Source: an uncultured Lachnospiraceae bacterium
Lineage (GTDB): Bacteria; Bacillota; Clostridia; Lachnospirales; Lachnospiraceae
DNA length: 5,015 nt
Direction of reading: 5' to 3'
Assembly (NCBI GenBank): GCA_947175845.1
Contig: CAMWOK010000237.1
Coordinates: forward strand, 1-5,015
The notes under the pieces were generated by a model. That model ran no database searches, had not been told where the DNA came from, and worked only from the letters and a program-made list of their open reading frames with translations. Every line of letters starts with the position of its first letter. The stretch's first letter is position 1. Made by a program: the position numbers and the translations under genes. Of this stretch, positions 1 to 5,015 are shown piece after piece.

Positions 1-249
1 GATCACAAGAACCGGTATATGCTTGAGATATCCTCTCCGTCCCATAATTTTCATGACACCAAATCCGGCTAAGACCGGCATCACCAGATCCAGCAGCACC
101 ACACAGATCTCATTTTCATGTTCCGTCAGCAGATCGATGCCCCTCTGGCCATCCTCCGCTGTAAGTATGGCATAATCCTTCCCCAAAATCTCAGTCAGCA
201 TCTCGCGGTTAAATTCTGCATCGTCAACAATCAATACTTTATTTCTCAT
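1..249 (-). CDS. Response regulator, N-terminal receiver domain (partial, runs off the left edge)
   Basis: The frame is open from an ATG at 249 to the window edge, giving the first 83 residues. The start MRNKVLIVDDAEFNREML is the usual first strand of a CheY-like receiver, with the acidic pair D9-D10 that binds Mg2+. The strand VVLLDLVMP carries the phosphoacceptor aspartate at D54 followed by the conserved M-P. The fragment ends at IPVLVI, the fourth strand, just before the expected Thr/Ser switch residue. An AGAGGAG ribosome binding site lies about 5 nt before the ATG, which supports this start. The family takes phosphate from a sensor histidine kinase and passes the signal to an output domain. 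That domain is outside the window, so DNA binding, cyclic-di-GMP turnover or a stand-alone receiver cannot be told apart. No histidine kinase is visible. The gene is divergent from asnA. Confidence 0.9.
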   Translation of the reverse strand, partial: MRNKVLIVDDAEFNREMLTEILGKDYAILTAEDGQRGIDLLTEHENEICVVLLDLVMPVLAGFGVMKIMGRRGYLKHIPVLVI

Positions 250-329
250 TTTGCTCCTCTTGTTGTACTTATTCCACGCAAAACACACCACATTCCTGCG
301 AAAGTGATGCGGTGCAATGGTCCGACACT

Positions 330-359
330 ATTTTAACATATCCTGCCAAATCTGTGCAA
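330..359 (-). promoter_or_regulatory. Candidate promoter of the response regulator gene
   Basis: On the minus strand a TTGCAC box (354-359) is followed after 18 bp by TAAAAT (330-335). The -10 is preceded by TG plus one base, an extended -10 arrangement. The -10 box matches the consensus at 5 of 6 bases and the -35 box is weak. It would give a leader of about 75 nt before the ATG at 249. Assigned by eye only. Confidence 0.35.
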
Positions 360-406
360 CAACAAATTATGGAATCGTTCCGCCAGATTATTGTTCATTT
401 TTATGA

Positions 407-435
407 TTGATTTTCACGAAATAAAGTGCGATACT
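407..435 (+). promoter_or_regulatory. Candidate asnA promoter (extended -10)
   Basis: TTGATT (407-412) and GATACT (430-435) are separated by 17 bp. TGC directly before the -10 gives a TGn extended -10 element. Each hexamer matches the sigma-A consensus at 4 of 6 bases. Transcription would start near 442, leaving a leader of about 65 nt made up mostly of the inverted repeat at 445-478 and the ribosome binding site. Confidence 0.4.
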
Positions 436-444
436 TAAAATAAC

Positions 445-478
445 ATATTGAGCCCATTTCTTTTAGAATGCTCAATAT
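445..478 (+). repeat. 9-bp perfect inverted repeat in the asnA leader
   Basis: ATATTGAGC (445-453) and GCTCAATAT (470-478) are perfect reverse complements separated by 16 nt. The second arm ends about 10 nt before the AAGGAGG ribosome binding site (489-495). It could be a protein operator just downstream of the start point, or an RNA hairpin in the leader. There is no U-tract after it, so it does not look like an attenuator terminator. The regulator, if any, is unknown. Confidence 0.6.
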
Positions 479-505
479 TTGTAAATACAAGGAGGAAACC
501 CAGAA

Positions 506-1516
506 ATGGAACATCTGAAAATCCCGAAAAATTACCATTCGGCGTTAAATCTGCACGACACACAGATCGCCATCAAGACTGTAAAGGACTTTTTTCAAAA
601 TCAGCTGGCACAGCGTCTCAACCTCGCGCGCGTATCTGCGCCGCTCTTTGTCGATCCCCTGTCCGGGCTCAACGACAACTTAAATGGCGTGGAGCGCCCT
701 GTAAGCTTCGACATCCTCGAACAGGACGGACGCCTCGCAGAGGTTGTTCAGTCACTCGCCAAGTGGAAGCGCTACGCCCTGCAGAAATACGGGTTCTCCG
801 TAGGGGAGGGCATCTACACCGACATGAACGCTATCCGCCGCGACGAAGACACCGACAATATCCACTCGATCTTTGTCGACCAGTGGGACTGGGAGAAGAT
901 TATAACCCGCGAGGACAGGACGCTTGACACCCTCAAGTCCGTCGTCCGAAAAGTATACAAATGTCTTCAGAATACTGAGAAATACATGGCAATCCAGTAT
1001 GACTACATCGACGAGATCCTGCCCGACGAAATCTACTTTGTCACCACGGAGGAGCTGGCTGAGATCTTTCCGGACAACACGCCAAAGGAGCGCGAATACT
1101 ACATAGCAAAGGCAAAGGGCGCAGTCTGCATCATGAAAATCGGTGACAAGATGGAGAACGGCAAGCCCCACGACGGCCGTGCCCCCGATTATGATGACTG
1201 GTCGATGAATGCAGACATCGTTGTCTACTATCCTGTGCTCGATATCGGTCTTGAGTTATCCAGCATGGGGATCCGCGTCGACAAAACTTCCCTGCTCTCA
1301 CAGCTCGAGAAGGCCGGCTGCCCGGAGCGTGCCGAACTTCCTTATCAGAAAGCAGTCATCAACGAGGAACTGCCATTCACAATCGGCGGTGGAATCGGAC
1401 AGTCGCGCATCTGTATGTTCTTCCTGCGCAAAGCCCATATCGGCGAGGTTCAGTCCTCCCTGTGGCCCGAGGACACCGTGCAGGCATGTGCACAAAACGG
1501 TATCAGCCTGCTTTAA
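506..1516 (+). CDS. asnA: Aspartate--ammonia ligase (ammonia-dependent asparagine synthetase AsnA)
   Basis: This 336-residue cytoplasmic enzyme matches the family's usual length of about 330. AsnA makes asparagine from aspartate, ammonia and ATP through an aspartyl-adenylate, using a fold related to class II aminoacyl-tRNA synthetases. Family hallmarks are the N-terminal block around residues 44-69 (SAPLFVDPLSGLNDNLNG, then ERPVSFDI), LAKWKR at 84-89, the motif-2-like TDMNAIRRDE at 105-114, the aspartate-rich DYDDWSMNADI at 228-238, GLELSSMGIRV at 248-258, and the motif-3-like GGGIGQSR at 294-301. The start is set by a strong AAGGAGG site (489-495) 10 nt before the ATG. An earlier in-frame start is not needed. 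The gene appears to be monocistronic, ends 12 nt before a strong terminator, and is divergent from the response regulator. No frameshift or missing key residue is evident. AsnB, the glutamine-dependent enzyme, is excluded by the absence of an N-terminal Cys amidotransferase domain. Confidence 0.97.
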   Translation: MEHLKIPKNYHSALNLHDTQIAIKTVKDFFQNQLAQRLNLARVSAPLFVDPLSGLNDNLNGVERPVSFDILEQDGRLAEVVQSLAKWKRYALQKYGFSVGEGIYTDMNAIRRDEDTDNIHSIFVDQWDWEKIITREDRTLDTLKSVVRKVYKCLQNTEKYMAIQYDYIDEILPDEIYFVTTEELAEIFPDNTPKEREYYIAKAKGAVCIMKIGDKMENGKPHDGRAPDYDDWSMNADIVVYYPVLDIGLELSSMGIRVDKTSLLSQLEKAGCPERAELPYQKAVINEELPFTIGGGIGQSRICMFFLRKAHIGEVQSSLWPEDTVQACAQNGISLL

Positions 1517-1528
1517 ATACTGTCGTGC

Positions 1529-1561
1529 AAAAGCCGGGCAGCTCTCCTTTGCCCGGCTTTT
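1529..1561. terminator. Bidirectional intrinsic terminator between convergent genes
   Basis: AAAAGCCGGGC (1529-1539) pairs perfectly with GCCCGGCTTTT (1551-1561), an 11-bp stem with an 11-nt loop. The GC-rich core has A's on one side and T's on the other, so it works in either direction. It lies 12 nt after the asnA stop and about 50 nt beyond the stop of the minus-strand membrane protein gene. The remaining 50 bases up to 1611 hold nothing else I can support. Confidence 0.9.
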
Positions 1562-1611
1562 AATGTCGATCCATCCAGTAACTACAGTTGCATGGTTTAG
1601 CACTGGTGTAC

Positions 1612-2274
1612 TTATATATGAAACCTTCTCTTTAGTTCCACGCGCGCCCTTCTTCCCCCGATTATCACTGTTCCAAGCAGCAGTACTGCGGAGACATTCA
1701 GCGCCATAATCGAGACAATCGGATCTGTGACAATGTGCACCAGATTCAACACAATCGCCACCACACTGCACAGCACCATAAAAATCTGAAGCATCAGATA
1801 ACTCTGCCAGTTCTTGCTGTTGATCGCCATCGCGGCAACTGTTCCCACATCGATCAGCAAGATTCCTGCCGGCAGCGCATAGTTGACCGACCACCCGTTA
1901 TATCCCACCGAAAAATCGATCGCCACCAGCATAATGACCGCAATGACCGTGAGTACTACTGTCTTTGCAAGGTATCCGCTCGTCCCTAAGATCGCATAGC
2001 GGATCACGATATAGCCGAACAAAAGAACCAGCCCGCATATAATATAGACAATTGACTGCACCTCAGAAAGCATACAGATATTCACGAGAAGAATCTCCAC
2101 CACAATCGCCAGAAACAGGTACAGGCGCGATATAAACACCAGTTTCCGTGATTTTACGCGGATATCCGGATACATATTTTCCATCTCGATCGTCGGTTCC
2201 AGAACCGTGCCGCACAATGGACACCGATTTGTCTCATCGAGCACTTCTATATTACATTGTCTGCATCTACTCAT
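1612..2274 (-). CDS. Zinc-ribbon plus six-helix membrane protein (DUF6320-like)
   Basis: A 220-residue protein. The N-terminus shows a short treble-clef or zinc-ribbon motif with two Cys pairs, CRQC (C4, C7) and CPLC (C18, C21), which should bind one Zn2+ in the cytoplasm. A charged linker to about residue 45 is followed by about six hydrophobic segments near 46-66, 73-93, 103-122, 132-152, 158-180 and 186-206. A basic tail (RRARVELKRR) suggests a cytoplasmic C-terminus. The arrangement resembles DUF6320 proteins of Clostridia, which I recall lying next to alcohol-acetyltransferase-like genes. No catalytic motif is visible and the function is unknown. The ATG overlaps the end of the upstream acyltransferase gene by 8 nt (ATGAGTAG), and a GGGGTG site lies just before it, so translation is probably coupled. 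The two products may form a membrane-bound acyl-transfer unit; that is inference only. Confidence 0.85.
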   Translation of the reverse strand: MSRCRQCNIEVLDETNRCPLCGTVLEPTIEMENMYPDIRVKSRKLVFISRLYLFLAIVVEILLVNICMLSEVQSIVYIICGLVLLFGYIVIRYAILGTSGYLAKTVVLTVIAVIMLVAIDFSVGYNGWSVNYALPAGILLIDVGTVAAMAINSKNWQSYLMLQIFMVLCSVVAIVLNLVHIVTDPIVSIMALNVSAVLLLGTVIIGGRRARVELKRRFHI

Positions 2275-3637
2275 AATTCACCCCGTTGCTTTCTATCTCC
2301 ACATGGACACCGTCCGCCGCAATCTTTCGGAAAAACCCGCGCTGCACGGAAGGGTCGGCAAGATCATAACTAAAGCTGAACACCAGTGTGCTTCCATAAG
2401 AACAGATATTTCCCTTGATGTGCTGGCCCTTGGACATGGCCAGACAGGAATGAAACATCTCCACATATGGCCTGTAGACCTCATCGACAGAAATATTGCC
2501 GATATTCGTGATTGTAGAAGTATTTGCAAGCGCTGACTGGGTGTATATCACCCGCATGGCGATATTTTTGATAAACAGCGGTGCCGCCCTCGCCACCAGT
2601 ACCTTTTCGTTGGACACATTGTAGGAAAACAGCCGCTCGAGATTCTCCTTGTTAATCTGCTGCTTCAGGCTGTCCTGCACAACTGCAAGCACCTCCTCAA
2701 ACGTGTATGCCTCGTTGACCGGATGAAACTCCGCGGACACCATCGCAAAAAAATTCTTGGTGGTTATGGAATTGAAATACGGTCTGAGATTGACTGGAAC
2801 TGCCACTCTGACAGGCTTGTCGGACGGCATACCGTGCATACACTCCGTGTACACACTCCACACAAAGACTGCCACCAGATACTCGTTGATGCTCGCACCA
2901 TATCGATGACACACCTCCTTGAGTTCGGAAACCTGCATATAGCCGTGCATAATCCCAAACTCGCCCGGACTCAGGCGCTCCCCTTTCACAAGGTATGCCT
3001 TTTTCGTCTGATATCCCCTCTCAGAACTTTTGCGGTAATTTTTCAGAAAGCTGTCCTCCCGGTTCAGGGAGGTGCTGCTGGCGAGATGATCCCCATTGTC
3101 GCCTTTGAGTTCCGGATGTACCAGTCTTAAATACTGATAAGTCAGCTCCTTCAAAAAATTGATACCACCCATGCCGTCCGTCAGCACATGAAACACTTCC
3201 AGATTAATGCGGTATCGGTAGTATGTGACCCGGAACAGATAACTGTTATTGCGGTTCGGATAGATAAATCTGCAGGGAAACGCCGCCTCCTCGCGAACCT
3301 TGGGCGCCGGCTTCCCGTTCTCCTCAAAATAGTACCAGAACACGCCCTGCCGGAGTCTTAAATTAAACCCGTCAAATTTGGGCAGAACAATGTCCAGCGC
3401 CCGCTGAAGCTGATCCGGCTCAATCAGCTCTGCCAGGGTCACGCTGATCCGGTACACATTGCTCATACTGTCTCCCGCAATCACAGGAAACAGATGTGCT
3501 GTGTTATCCAGCTTGTCCCATCTGATCTCCCTTGTCGTGCTCGCCGCCTTCATCGACTTTGCTCGCCGCTCCTCTTTCCTGCTCTTCTCCAATGCCTGCA
3601 TGGACTCCGTTGACTTTTTTCTCATAGACAGCCTCAT
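2267..3637 (-). CDS. Condensation/acyltransferase-fold protein (alcohol acetyltransferase-like)
   Basis: A 456-residue soluble protein of the CoA-dependent acyltransferase superfamily (chloramphenicol acetyltransferase, NRPS condensation, PapA and AATase-like). The catalytic HxxxDG motif is HVLTDG (H150, D154, G155), where the His would act as general base. A second family block, VAVPVNLRPYF (278-288), matches the PxNLR region of PapA and wax-ester synthase-type enzymes, and TITNIGNISV (375-384) matches the late core strand. The family opening is RWDKLDNTAHLFPVI (39-53). Before it lies a charged Lys/Glu-rich extension (6-30), possibly a helix or coiled coil. No carrier-protein or adenylation domain is present, so it is not a standard NRPS module. 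The acyl donor and acceptor cannot be told from sequence. The first ATG (3637) has AGGAA directly against it, which is poor spacing. The second ATG (M5, 3625) has GAGG about 6 nt upstream and may be the true start, giving 452 residues. It is followed by the DUF6320-like gene with an 8-nt overlap. Confidence 0.88.
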   Translation of the reverse strand: MRLSMRKKSTESMQALEKSRKEERRAKSMKAASTTREIRWDKLDNTAHLFPVIAGDSMSNVYRISVTLAELIEPDQLQRALDIVLPKFDGFNLRLRQGVFWYYFEENGKPAPKVREEAAFPCRFIYPNRNNSYLFRVTYYRYRINLEVFHVLTDGMGGINFLKELTYQYLRLVHPELKGDNGDHLASSTSLNREDSFLKNYRKSSERGYQTKKAYLVKGERLSPGEFGIMHGYMQVSELKEVCHRYGASINEYLVAVFVWSVYTECMHGMPSDKPVRVAVPVNLRPYFNSITTKNFFAMVSAEFHPVNEAYTFEEVLAVVQDSLKQQINKENLERLFSYNVSNEKVLVARAAPLFIKNIAMRVIYTQSALANTSTITNIGNISVDEVYRPYVEMFHSCLAMSKGQHIKGNICSYGSTLVFSFSYDLADPSVQRGFFRKIAADGVHVEIESNGVNYE

Positions 3638-3651
3638 TTCCTATTATAATA

Positions 3652-3685
3652 GAATCTAATCTCAGTATACTCTCAAATCAGATTC
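3652..3685. repeat. Imperfect inverted repeat between bioY and the acyltransferase gene
   Basis: GAATCTAAT (3652-3660) faces ATCAGATTC (3677-3685), matching at 8 of 9 positions. In minus-strand RNA the odd pair becomes G-U, so all 9 can pair around a 16-nt loop. The -10 box (3664-3669) and an AGTATACT palindrome (3664-3671) lie in the loop. It may be an operator over the promoter, or a weak hairpin at the end of the bioY transcript. The bases after it are A/T mixed rather than a clean U-run, so a terminator is doubtful. Confidence 0.45.
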
Positions 3686-3692
3686 GTATCAA
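3664..3692 (-). promoter_or_regulatory. Promoter of the acyltransferase/membrane-protein operon
   Basis: On the minus strand TTGATA (3687-3692) and TATACT (3664-3669) are separated by exactly 17 bp, and each matches the sigma-A consensus at 5 of 6 bases. Transcription would begin near 3657, about 20-32 nt before the two candidate start codons. The palindromic CTATTATAATAG (3641-3652) also contains a TATAAT but has no well-spaced -35 box. Confidence 0.6.
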
Positions 3693-3712
3693 GGAAAATC
3701 AGATGTAAACTC

Positions 3713-4279
3713 TTAATTCAGCGCTGCCTTTCTCACGCGCACGCGCACCTGCGATCCGATGAGCAGAGACAAAACCATCTTCGCAAGGTCCACCGCGATA
3801 AACGGAAGCACCCCGGCAGCAAACGCAGCGGGCAGTGCGTCGATGAACGTCTGCTCAGATCCGCTGCTCATCTGATATGCAAGCCACACTGTCCCGAACA
3901 GATAGCACACTGCTGTCCCAACAGCCATCCCGGCAAAGCTGCTAACAAAACGCCCGTTCCATCTGTCGACACAGTACCCGCAGATCAGCGCCATAAAGAT
4001 AAACCCTATGAGGTAGCCGCCCGTCGGTCCAAAGAGCTTTGCAGGTCCGCTGGTGAATGCAGAAAAGACTGGAAGCCCCACAAGTCCAAGCAGCAGATAC
4101 ACAAGATAGCTGATTGTCCCGCGCTTCATTCCCAGAATATAGACCGAAAAATAAATTGCCAGATTCGTCAGAGAGATCGGCACAGGACTGAATGGCAGCG
4201 CCAGGGACAGCGGTCCCGCAATGCAGGTAACAGCAGCCATCAGGCCGATCAGCGTGATTTCTTTCGTCTTTGTGTTCAT
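3713..4279 (-). CDS. bioY: BioY, biotin-binding S component of an ECF transporter
   Basis: A 188-residue integral membrane protein, the normal length for BioY. It binds biotin with high affinity and works with the shared ECF module (EcfA, EcfA' and EcfT, encoded elsewhere) to import it. About six membrane helices are visible. The signature is the loop GLVGLPVFSAF (65-75) running into GPAKLFGPTGGYLIGF (78-93), with the conserved Gly-Pro-Thr-Gly-Gly. The late PFIAVDLAKMVLS segment carries D164 and K167, the conserved DxxK-type pair of the family. The early SPVPISLTNLAIY stretch (31-43) is also typical. The ATG at 4279 has GGAGGG about 9 nt upstream. No biotin synthesis genes or ECF ATPases are in the window, so this looks like a scavenging gene standing alone. 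It sits behind a BirA-like operator. The C-terminal tail reads as an unusual run of alternating Val and Arg (179-183). Confidence 0.95.
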   Translation of the reverse strand: MNTKTKEITLIGLMAAVTCIAGPLSLALPFSPVPISLTNLAIYFSVYILGMKRGTISYLVYLLLGLVGLPVFSAFTSGPAKLFGPTGGYLIGFIFMALICGYCVDRWNGRFVSSFAGMAVGTAVCYLFGTVWLAYQMSSGSEQTFIDALPAAFAAGVLPFIAVDLAKMVLSLLIGSQVRVRVRKAALN

Positions 4280-4313
4280 TCCTATGTACCCTCCATTTTT
4301 GTTGCTTTGTTAA

Positions 4314-4345
4314 TTGTTAACCTTTTTGATATAATCAGTTTACAT
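4314..4345. promoter_or_regulatory. BirA-like biotin operator upstream of bioY
   Basis: TTGTTAAC (4314-4321) and GTTTACAT (4338-4345) form an interrupted palindrome with a 16-bp gap. This matches the TTGTTAAC/GTTAACAA-type sites bound by the biotin protein ligase-repressor BirA in Firmicutes, at about the right spacing. The right arm covers the -10 box of the bioY promoter, so bound BirA-biotinyl-AMP would block transcription. An extra TTGTTAAT copy (4307-4314) sits in tandem beside the left arm. Confidence 0.8.
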
Positions 4346-4365
4346 TCAATTCAAACACTTGTCAA
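4337..4365 (-). promoter_or_regulatory. bioY promoter
   Basis: On the minus strand a perfect TTGACA (4360-4365) is followed after 17 bp by TAAACT (4337-4342), which matches the -10 consensus at 4 of 6 bases. The -10 lies within the BirA-like palindrome. Transcription would start near 4330, giving a leader of about 50 nt. Confidence 0.65.
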
Positions 4366-4421
4366 TACCCTATTTGTTCGCTGTACCAGCTGCAGAGAAC
4401 AGCAAAGGAATGAGCCATGCA

Positions 4422-4466
4422 ATCGAGTAGGGAACACCGTACATGCCGTTCGGCATACGGCGGTTC
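4422..4466 (-). mobile_element. Group II intron 3'-end remnant (domain V-like hairpin)
   Basis: Read on the minus strand, 4466-4432 folds as a domain V-like hairpin: a lower stem with GAAC/GTTC ends and GCCGTA pairing TACGGT, a 2-nt TG bulge on the 3' side, and a 4-bp upper stem TGCC/GGCA capped by a GAAC tetraloop. The CGC before CGTAT could be the catalytic triad. CTACTCGAT (4430-4422) resembles common bacterial intron 3' ends. Domain VI, with the branch-point adenosine, appears to be missing, because the hairpin runs almost directly into this end. No maturase frame is present. I identify it from remembered intron sequence patterns. A plain hairpin of another element is the alternative. Confidence 0.5.
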
Positions 4467-4649
4467 AACATAACTTCAAAGCATGATGCTTATTACAATA
4501 GTCAAGACAGCTTATAAGCCTGCCTTAGCAAATATATTGTAGTGGTCAAGCGTTTTGTAACATTTGTAGCTAAAAAATTATTGGATTGTTGTCTGGGGGC
4601 ATCGGAGGTGGTCAAGCAATCCAATCAGAAAGCCTGCTCCCGTCGCTCT
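4467..4649. other. Non-coding stretch of mobile-element debris
   Basis: No credible gene lies here or in the wider gap 4280-4649. It holds a 13-nt palindrome AAGCATGATGCTT (4479-4491), a 10-bp palindrome GCTTATAAGC (4510-4519), two direct copies of GTGGTCAAGC (4542-4551 and 4608-4617), and a perfect 9-bp inverted repeat ATTGGATTG/CAATCCAAT (4580-4588 and 4617-4625). The part next to 4466 may be intron sequence upstream of domain V; the part from about 4541 is probably IS-derived. Confidence 0.5.
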
Positions 4650-4940
4650 TTATGCTGCCGTCCTCACCTGATATGGTGTGCGGTAACCGTTATAGCGGTG
4701 TGTGAGAGCTTTGTTTTGCTGTCTAAGCTTCTGCACCTCCTCCGTAAGGCTCATCGCTGTATCTGGTGTTTGAGTTCCTGGCCCCAGATCCAACCTGGCG
4801 TCTTTTGCACGCTTATTCCATCCGTATAGTGTATCAGTGTTGACTCCCAATTCCTTCGCCGCTTTACTAAATCCAATCTCTCTGCCAAGCTTTACTGCCT
4901 GAATTTTGAACTCCTTGTCATAAACTTTCTTCTGTGCCAT
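4650..4940 (-). pseudogene. Truncated IS3-family transposase OrfA, fused to a short foreign tail
   Basis: The 96-residue frame begins with a typical IS3 OrfA (HTH_Tnp_1 type): YDKEFKIQAVKL (7-18), then the helix-turn-helix FSKAAKELGVNTDTLYGWNK (24-43), then a basic and polar linker and the start of the leucine-zipper region, EEVQKLRQQNKAL (67-79). In intact relatives this runs on as a heptad helix of the KEIxxLRxENEFL type. Here it breaks off after about residue 79 and continues THRYNGYRTPYQVRTAA to a stop. GYRTPYQV resembles the C-terminus of IS3 OrfB (GYxTPxxV), so an internal deletion probably joined orfA to the end of orfB. The protein lacks the DDE domain and cannot transpose by itself. 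It could still bind IS ends and act as an inhibitor. The start at 4940 is supported by GGAGG 7 nt upstream. Confidence 0.8.
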
Positions 4941-4967
4941 TTCCTAACCTCCATTTTCACTTCTTTT

Positions 4968-4996
4968 TTTATAAACCCGTGAAGTGGAAGTGTCAA
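4968..4996 (-). promoter_or_regulatory. Promoter of the IS3 transposase gene
   Basis: On the minus strand a perfect TTGACA (4991-4996), a 17-bp spacer and TATAAA (4968-4973, 5 of 6) form a near-consensus sigma-A promoter. It leaves a leader of about 20 nt to the GGAGG ribosome binding site. CACTTC (4958-4963) and GAAGTG (4981-4986) form a 6-bp inverted repeat centred on the -10 box, a possible autoregulatory site. Confidence 0.65.
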
Positions 4997-5015
4997 GTAT
5001 TATGATACAACATCA

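Larger units (their letters stand above)
4541..5013 (-). mobile_element. Internally deleted IS3-family insertion sequence remnant
   Basis: The segment holds the promoter, ribosome binding site and truncated orfA of an IS3-type element but no orfB catalytic (DDE) domain. It is under 0.5 kb, against roughly 1.2-1.5 kb for a complete element. The edges are tentative. A motif near 4541-4563 and another near 4989-5013 are similar, but in direct rather than inverted orientation, so they are not a normal pair of terminal repeats. No target-site duplication could be fixed, and the true right end may lie outside the window. Confidence 0.5.

Noticed and set aside
118..336. A 72-codon plus-strand frame opposite the response regulator
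   Set aside because: It is antisense to the clear receiver domain, has no ribosome binding site and shows no family resemblance.
436..505. T-box or attenuator control of asnA
   Set aside because: The leader is too short, and neither the T-box sequence (AGGGTGG-like) nor a hairpin with a U-tract is present.
448..927. A 159-codon plus-strand reading frame overlapping the start of asnA
   Set aside because: It is out of frame with asnA, Arg/Pro-rich with no recognisable domain, and has no ribosome binding site. It is a shadow of asnA.
1298..1894. A 198-codon minus-strand frame across the asnA end and the terminator
   Set aside because: It overlaps asnA antisense and the membrane protein gene out of frame, crosses the terminator hairpin and resembles no family.
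3738..3750. Alternating CGCACGCGCAC run as a repeat or Z-DNA site
   Set aside because: It encodes the Val/Arg-rich tail of BioY in frame, is very short and needs no other explanation.
4542..4617. CRISPR-like repeats from the GTGGTCAAGC copies
   Set aside because: There are only two 10-bp copies, with no regular spacers and no cas gene. An IS origin is simpler.
4542..4829. A 95-codon plus-strand frame over the IS remnant
   Set aside because: It is antisense to the recognisable OrfA, has Cys/Leu-rich low-complexity content and has no ribosome binding site.

Overview
The window looks like chromosomal DNA from a Gram-positive anaerobe of the Clostridia, most likely Lachnospiraceae. This is inferred from the protein types (AsnA, BioY, a DUF6320-type membrane protein beside an alcohol-acetyltransferase-like protein), strong AGGAGG-type ribosome binding sites, sigma-A-like promoters and a BirA-type operator. 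No marker gene fixes the taxon.

Layout: (1) 1-249, minus strand, is the N-terminal receiver domain of a response regulator that runs off the left edge. (2) 250-505 is a divergent intergenic region with candidate promoters for both flanking genes and a 9-bp inverted repeat just before the asnA ribosome binding site. (3) 506-1516, plus strand, is asnA, ammonia-dependent asparagine synthetase, closed by a strong hairpin at 1529-1561 shared with the convergent genes. (4) 1612-3637, minus strand, is a two-gene unit: a condensation/acyltransferase-fold protein with an HxxxDG motif, followed with an 8-nt overlap by a zinc-ribbon plus six-helix membrane protein. A well-formed promoter lies upstream. 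(5) 3713-4279, minus strand, is bioY, the biotin-binding subunit of an ECF transporter, behind a TTGACA promoter whose -10 box lies in a BirA-like palindrome. (6) 4380-5015 is a mobile-element graveyard: a group II intron domain V-like hairpin, then a shrunken IS3-family element whose orfA is cut and apparently joined to the last codons of another reading frame, while its promoter and ribosome binding site look intact.

How the genes relate: bioY should respond to biotin through BirA. The acyltransferase and membrane protein are tightly coupled and probably act together at the membrane on an unknown substrate. They lie 75 nt behind bioY and could receive some read-through. asnA and the response regulator appear to be independent housekeeping and signalling genes. 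I see no clearly new defence or biosynthetic system. The least understood item is the acyltransferase/membrane-protein pair, and the most unusual DNA is the intron and IS debris upstream of bioY.
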